Part shown: piece by piece, positions 61,301-64,000 of the stretch
How positions within the stretch are numbered: position 1 is the stretch's first letter
Layout: each line of letters starts with the position of its first letter
Assembly: GCA_964247055.1 (NCBI GenBank)
Contig: OZ176056.1
Coordinates: 3,534,001 to 3,598,000, forward strand
DNA: 64,000 nucleotides
Direction of reading: 5' to 3'
Origin: Paragordius varius
Taxonomy: Eukaryota > Nematomorpha
The notes under the pieces: model-generated
Database searches by the model: none
What the model was told of the DNA's origin: nothing
What the model saw: only the letters and a program-made list of their open reading frames with translations
Made by a program: the position numbers and the translations under genes

Positions 61301-63663
61301 CCGTGTTAGAACCGCAACTCCATTTTCAATTTTAACTGAAACTATTATATTTGAATATTTGGGGTCAAAAAACTCCCCATATATCGTTTCCAATTTTATG
61401 CTATTAACAATAAAATTTTTTAATAAATGTATTTATTTATACGTATTCATTTTTATTTAGGAGCCCAAATACTTCATGAATGTAAATTTTAGAGTTTTAA
61501 CTTTTAATGCTTCCTTTTTCTTTCTATAGCTGCCGAAAATATTGAAACATGTAAATATTATTAACTTTTATATGGCAATATTTGTATTTAATAAATTATT
61601 TTAGCAATTCACAGCATTCGTGGAGGTATTTAGCCTTTTTAATCAGTATATTATATTTATAGTCCTTAACACAAGTATAATATATAAAATCAATCGTTAT
61701 TAATCATTTTTTTAATTAAATTTAAATTAAATATGATAGGAGGCACATCATTACAAATCGCTGCAAGTTAAATGATATTTAATTAACAAAAAAATAATTT
61801 TAACTATTTTCTAGGAGCTAGAGGTATATTTATAATGTAAAGCAAAAACTCTCATAGGCTTTATACCCAGTAGAATTAGAAAATTAAACTTTAGATTTGA
61901 AAAGCGATATCCAGGAAGCGATGAATCATTTACAAGGTGGTTGCTAAATTTAAAAACTATTTTTAAATGACATTTTTAAATTTGTTTTAATTTCAATTTG
62001 TGTTTTACGATGAAAAAAACAATAGATTTACAAAATGAAGTCGAAAGTATGGTCATTTTTTATGAAATTTAACAAAATTATTTTTCAAAAAGGAATGGAA
62101 TTTCGCTTGAATGGTATTCCATTTTATTAACCTCTTTTATATATGCAAATATCTGTAAATTTTATAATTAGCATCGTTTAGATAAGAGCCATATTAATAG
62201 TTTAAAAGTTTTTTACAGGTTAATAGCAAAAAAATTTTTTTGCTTCTGGACTAAATTATATTTGTTTTGCATAATTTAAGCAGGATTCACAAATTTATTG
62301 ATCAATAGAATTAATCCGTTATTAAAACTGTTCAAAGGCAGTGATACTTTAATAATAAAACAACTTAAGACTTGCATTAATATTGATATAACAATTTCAA
62401 ACGATAAAATATCAAATGTAAATTTACTATATTATACAGTATCTGTTTATTTTTATATAATATAGATTTAAGTAGAGTTGATATAAGTAATATTTTCCAT
62501 CATCGCAATATAATTTGATTATTGACTATCAAATTTTATTTATATATATAATTTCTACATAGTGTCAAACCAAGAGTTGCAAGGTATTTTGGGCTTTTAC
62601 TAAAAGATATTAAAATAAAATAAATTGAATTTTTAACATTGTAAGCTCTTTATTTCATTTGAAACACACTTAAAAAAGGGATCGGGATTAAGCATGAATG
62701 TATTACAGGTCTAAGGGGTCATATGAAGATGTTTAATTACATAATCGCAATGGTTTACCTTTTTATATTACGACTCATGAAAAAAATTACAGTTTAAACA
62801 CTTTATAAATGATGTCATAAAAAAGGCATTCTACCTTATATAGATTAAAATGTCATTTTTTTATTGAAATTTATAGGAGCTCTTTCGGATGCCATCCTAG
62901 ATACCGAAGTGGAAACTGGTACATAAAATTAATATTTTTGCATTCTAGAAAAAATTTTTTGTTTAGATAGGGTTGAATATTAAATATTGGATTGCTTTAT
63001 AGCAATGCTTATAAGAAAAGGAAAAAATAACCGTGTTTCATATTGAATGGTGAACTGATCATTCTACAAATACAATTATACATATATTTAAGTGTGTCAA
63101 ATTTAGGGGGTACCTCCTGAATAATAAGACTTAATTTTTTTAGAATCAGGCTTTGAGAATCAGTAATAATTGGAGAAGCACCATATAAGACAATAAATGA
63201 GCAAAAATCAGATGCTTTCACTATTTGGGCTATAATTTTTTATCTAAAATAAACGCTGATATACAGTAAAATTTGAAATTATACGGATAAAATATAAAAT
63301 TTTCGAAAAAACAACCATACTCTTTAACTTATATTTTTTAATTATAACTCATGTTTCAAATTGCAAAGTATGAAACAGAGATGTATATCGGTAACACAAT
63401 CATATTTATAATTAACAGTGAATATAGGTTTAAGAAAGTGTCTTTTGACAAAAAATATTTGTCTTTATATTTTCCGTTTGTCCATATAATTTTTTGTATT
63501 AACACTTCATATATGATTAAAATTAACAGCGTTTTAATTTATGCTCAAAATATTGAATATAGCCATATTTACTTGATTTTTACCATTTTCATATATGGCC
63601 TTTGAGACAACAGATGCCCCTATATTTGACATATTATATATAATATTATTATTAATTTTGTGA
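49400..63663 (+). CDS. Secreted micro-exon gene (MEG-like), 29 exons
   Basis: Exons read by eye: 49400-49496, 50374-50385, 50515-50538, 50595-50615, 50689-50715, 51504-51614, 51984-52022, 52075-52107, 52153-52188, 54495-54533, 54570-54602, 54648-54683, 56827-56865, 56902-56934, 56980-57015, 59041-59058, 59138-59164, 60829-60885, 60947-60964, 61461-61481, 61530-61550, 61605-61625, 61740-61766, 61815-61823, 61895-61936, 62026-62046, 62563-62583, 62877-62918, 63614-63663. Every internal exon is a multiple of three (9-57 nt, one of 111), every intron is phase 1 with GT/AG ends, and the sum is 1011 nt (336 aa). Protein: signal peptide MKTSKLIIILIYWIYFV; a Gly/Ala/Val-rich stretch (VAVGVGVGVFGAVGIA); three 36-aa Ser/Thr/Pro/Gln-rich modules; short acidic segments; a heptad-like tail (DLKSDIQEAMNHLQ, DLQNEVE, MSNQELQ); a hydrophobic end (FDILYIILLLIL). 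No cysteine. The plan is that of flatworm MEGs, whose secreted products vary by exon skipping; sequence homology to a named MEG is not claimed. The last exon and possible missed exons are the weak points. Confidence 0.75.
51165..51490. repeat. Foldback element with tandem-repeat arms inside the micro-exon gene
   Basis: The left arm starts TATACCATTTACAGTTC (about 51157) and holds five units of the type CAATTCAAATTCACCCTTGA. The right arm (51410-51480) carries the inverse and ends TGTAAATGATATATA. About 140 bases of AT-rich spacer. It ends only about 14 bases before the 111-nt exon. The open frames at 51040-51274 are this repeat. Confidence 0.7.
52295..52375. repeat. Solo arm of the tandem-repeat foldback family
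   Basis: Three units of the type CAATTCAAATTCACCCTTGA after TACTATTTACAGTTAAAATT, with no inverted partner nearby. Present only in the first of the three duplicated units, so it arrived after duplication or was lost from the others. Confidence 0.5.
52560..52745. mobile_element. hAT-type MITE, family D (duplicated unit 1)
   Basis: Contains AGGCTGTAAAATGCGAACAC and ends AGCCGTATGTTGCACACTCC. Counterparts in units 2 and 3 lie at about 54760-54995 and 57085-57315, so it was already in place before the duplication. The open frame at 54758-54955 is the unit-2 copy. Confidence 0.5.
53578..54148 (-). mobile_element. hAT transposon remnant with transposase C-terminus (unit 1)
   Basis: One end is CCGGTGGTACTCACCAAAAA. 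On the minus strand, 54095-53763 is open and encodes the hAT dimerisation region: FWQDVPNKYENIKNVLRL, then FPSTYTCESIFKNE, HNRNRLADNYMDHVLRLA. These are recognisable equivalents of the 'STYxCExxFSxM..RNRLxDxxLxxxLRLA' block of hAT transposases. The catalytic part is absent, so this is an internally deleted, dead element lying in a long intron of the micro-exon gene in antisense orientation. Confidence 0.75.
55827..56395 (-). mobile_element. hAT transposon remnant (unit 2 duplicate)
   Basis: Near-identical second copy of 53578-54148, carried along by the tandem duplication. It has additional small indels, which close the transposase reading frame. Unit 3 lacks the insertion: homology stops at about 58010, right where the element begins in units 1 and 2 (CTGTAGACT). 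Confidence 0.7.
58030..59040. other. Intron of the micro-exon gene, nothing recognised
   Basis: Sequence after the end of duplicated unit 3. AT-rich, no repeat partner noted, no further in-phase micro-exon found with confidence. Confidence 0.35.
59206..60427. repeat. Near-perfect 320-bp inverted repeat in an intron (hairpin-forming)
   Basis: The left arm 59206-59523 and the right arm 60107-60427 are inverted copies with only a few scattered differences by eye. Examples: GGTTTGATATATCATTTTTT against AAAAAATGATATATCAAACC, and GTTCCCCTTCTCGCTACATA against TATGTAGCGAGAAGGGGAAC. The spacer is 583 bases of AT-rich DNA with no gene. It lies wholly inside the intron between the exons at 59138 and 60829. 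It is either a young foldback transposon or an inverted duplication; a transcript across it would form a long double-stranded stem. Confidence 0.85.
60970..61455. other. Intron of the micro-exon gene with a hAT-type scrap
   Basis: Contains AATGCGGCCCACAAAGTTAT (about 61190), a degraded family D end. The 62-codon open frame at 60966-61154 is intronic and low-complexity. Confidence 0.35.
63255..63505. repeat. Family G palindromic element, uninterrupted copy
   Basis: Left end ACAGTAAAATTTGAAATTAT and CGGATAAAAT; right end CGTTTGTCCATATAATTTTT in inverse orientation. About 250 bases in the last intron of the micro-exon gene. It preserves the uninterrupted centre that is split at 9588-10704. The open frame at 63351-63605 crosses it and is not a gene. 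Confidence 0.5.
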
Positions 63664-64000
63664 ATTTTCATTATTCGCACCATTTTTAAGTAAATATTTT
63701 AAAGTATATCTTAACTAAAAATAAAATAATTTTGCGCAGAGAAGCCTTATCATTTTTATGTCGTTAGGGGAAATGTTTTTGTGCGGTTTTTTTTCAAAAA
63801 GAAGTTTGGCGGGGTGTAATAGAATTTTTTACAACATTAATGCGATCTTATTGTACTGTCCGTTTTGCTATAAGACTGCATTCTGTTGCACTGAGTATTA
63901 TAATTAAATATTAATCTATTATTTGTTATAATACGAGATTTTTGAAACCTATTGATCTCAACGAAATAGAAGTCTATACCTAAAAATTTAAGCCTTTCAA
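63664..64000 (+). other. 3' flank of the micro-exon gene
   Basis: AATAAA at 63720-63725, 57 bases after the proposed TGA, would serve as the poly(A) signal if the gene ends at 63663. No other feature was recognised up to the window edge. Confidence 0.4.

Noticed and set aside
61861-61894. Earlier acceptor (CCCAG at 61870) for the 42-nt micro-exon
   Set aside because: In phase 1 it runs into a stop within six codons; the acceptor ending at 61894 keeps the frame and a multiple-of-three length.
49400-63663. Aphid 'bicycle' gene as identity of the micro-exon gene
   Set aside because: Bicycle proteins carry paired Cys-Tyr-Cys motifs; this predicted protein has no cysteine. The shared phase-1 micro-exon plan keeps it as a remote alternative only.

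Overview
The window is nuclear DNA from an AT-rich invertebrate animal (roughly three quarters A+T by eye). It holds animal-type split genes (a phenylalanine hydroxylase, a p21/p27/Dacapo-type CDK inhibitor, a class A GPCR) in a background of mariner, hAT, CACTG-type, foldback and LTR-element debris. The most diagnostic locus is a gene built almost wholly of tiny exons of 9-57 nt, all multiples of three and all joined by phase-1 introns. This is the architecture of the secreted micro-exon genes (MEGs) of parasitic flatworms. Aphid 'bicycle' genes are the other known animal case, but the protein here has no cysteine. I favour a flatworm without being able to prove it.

Layout: 1-735, left-edge fossil of a Ty3/gypsy-type LTR element (gag part only). 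736-5259, AT-rich DNA with an inverted-repeat element and a dead mariner. 5260-13818 (+), complete 13-exon phenylalanine hydroxylase gene, 546 codons, with several transposons in its introns. 13.9-18.1 kb, intergenic, with a second mariner. 18158-20769 (-), two-exon CDK inhibitor, 355 codons, carrying a CDI domain and a PCNA-binding PIP degron. 20.8-41.8 kb, a large transposon graveyard. It includes a foldback element with tandem-repeat arms (24.2-26.8 kb) and a ~9.8 kb inverted structure with ~2.3 kb arms (28.0-30.3 and 35.5-37.8 kb). It also has a third mariner and a short TIR element beside a TTAA. 41812-43908 (+), intronless 698-aa divergent rhodopsin-family GPCR. 44.2-47.8 kb, more foldback elements. 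48.5-63.7 kb (+), the micro-exon gene: one proposed 29-exon model of 336 aa plus a second possible signal-peptide first exon upstream.

The genes do not form an operon or an obvious pathway. The micro-exon gene is the strongest candidate for an undescribed system. It predicts a secreted, cysteine-free protein with a small-residue-rich N-terminal part, a 36-aa Ser/Thr/Pro-rich module repeated three times by genomic duplication of three micro-exons, and a heptad-like C-terminal part. Its symmetric exons mean any subset can be skipped in frame. An intron also contains a near-perfect 320-bp inverted repeat that would fold into a long RNA hairpin.

Exon boundaries come from reading GT/AG sites, frame continuity and family similarity by eye. 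No alignment, transcript or database search was available.
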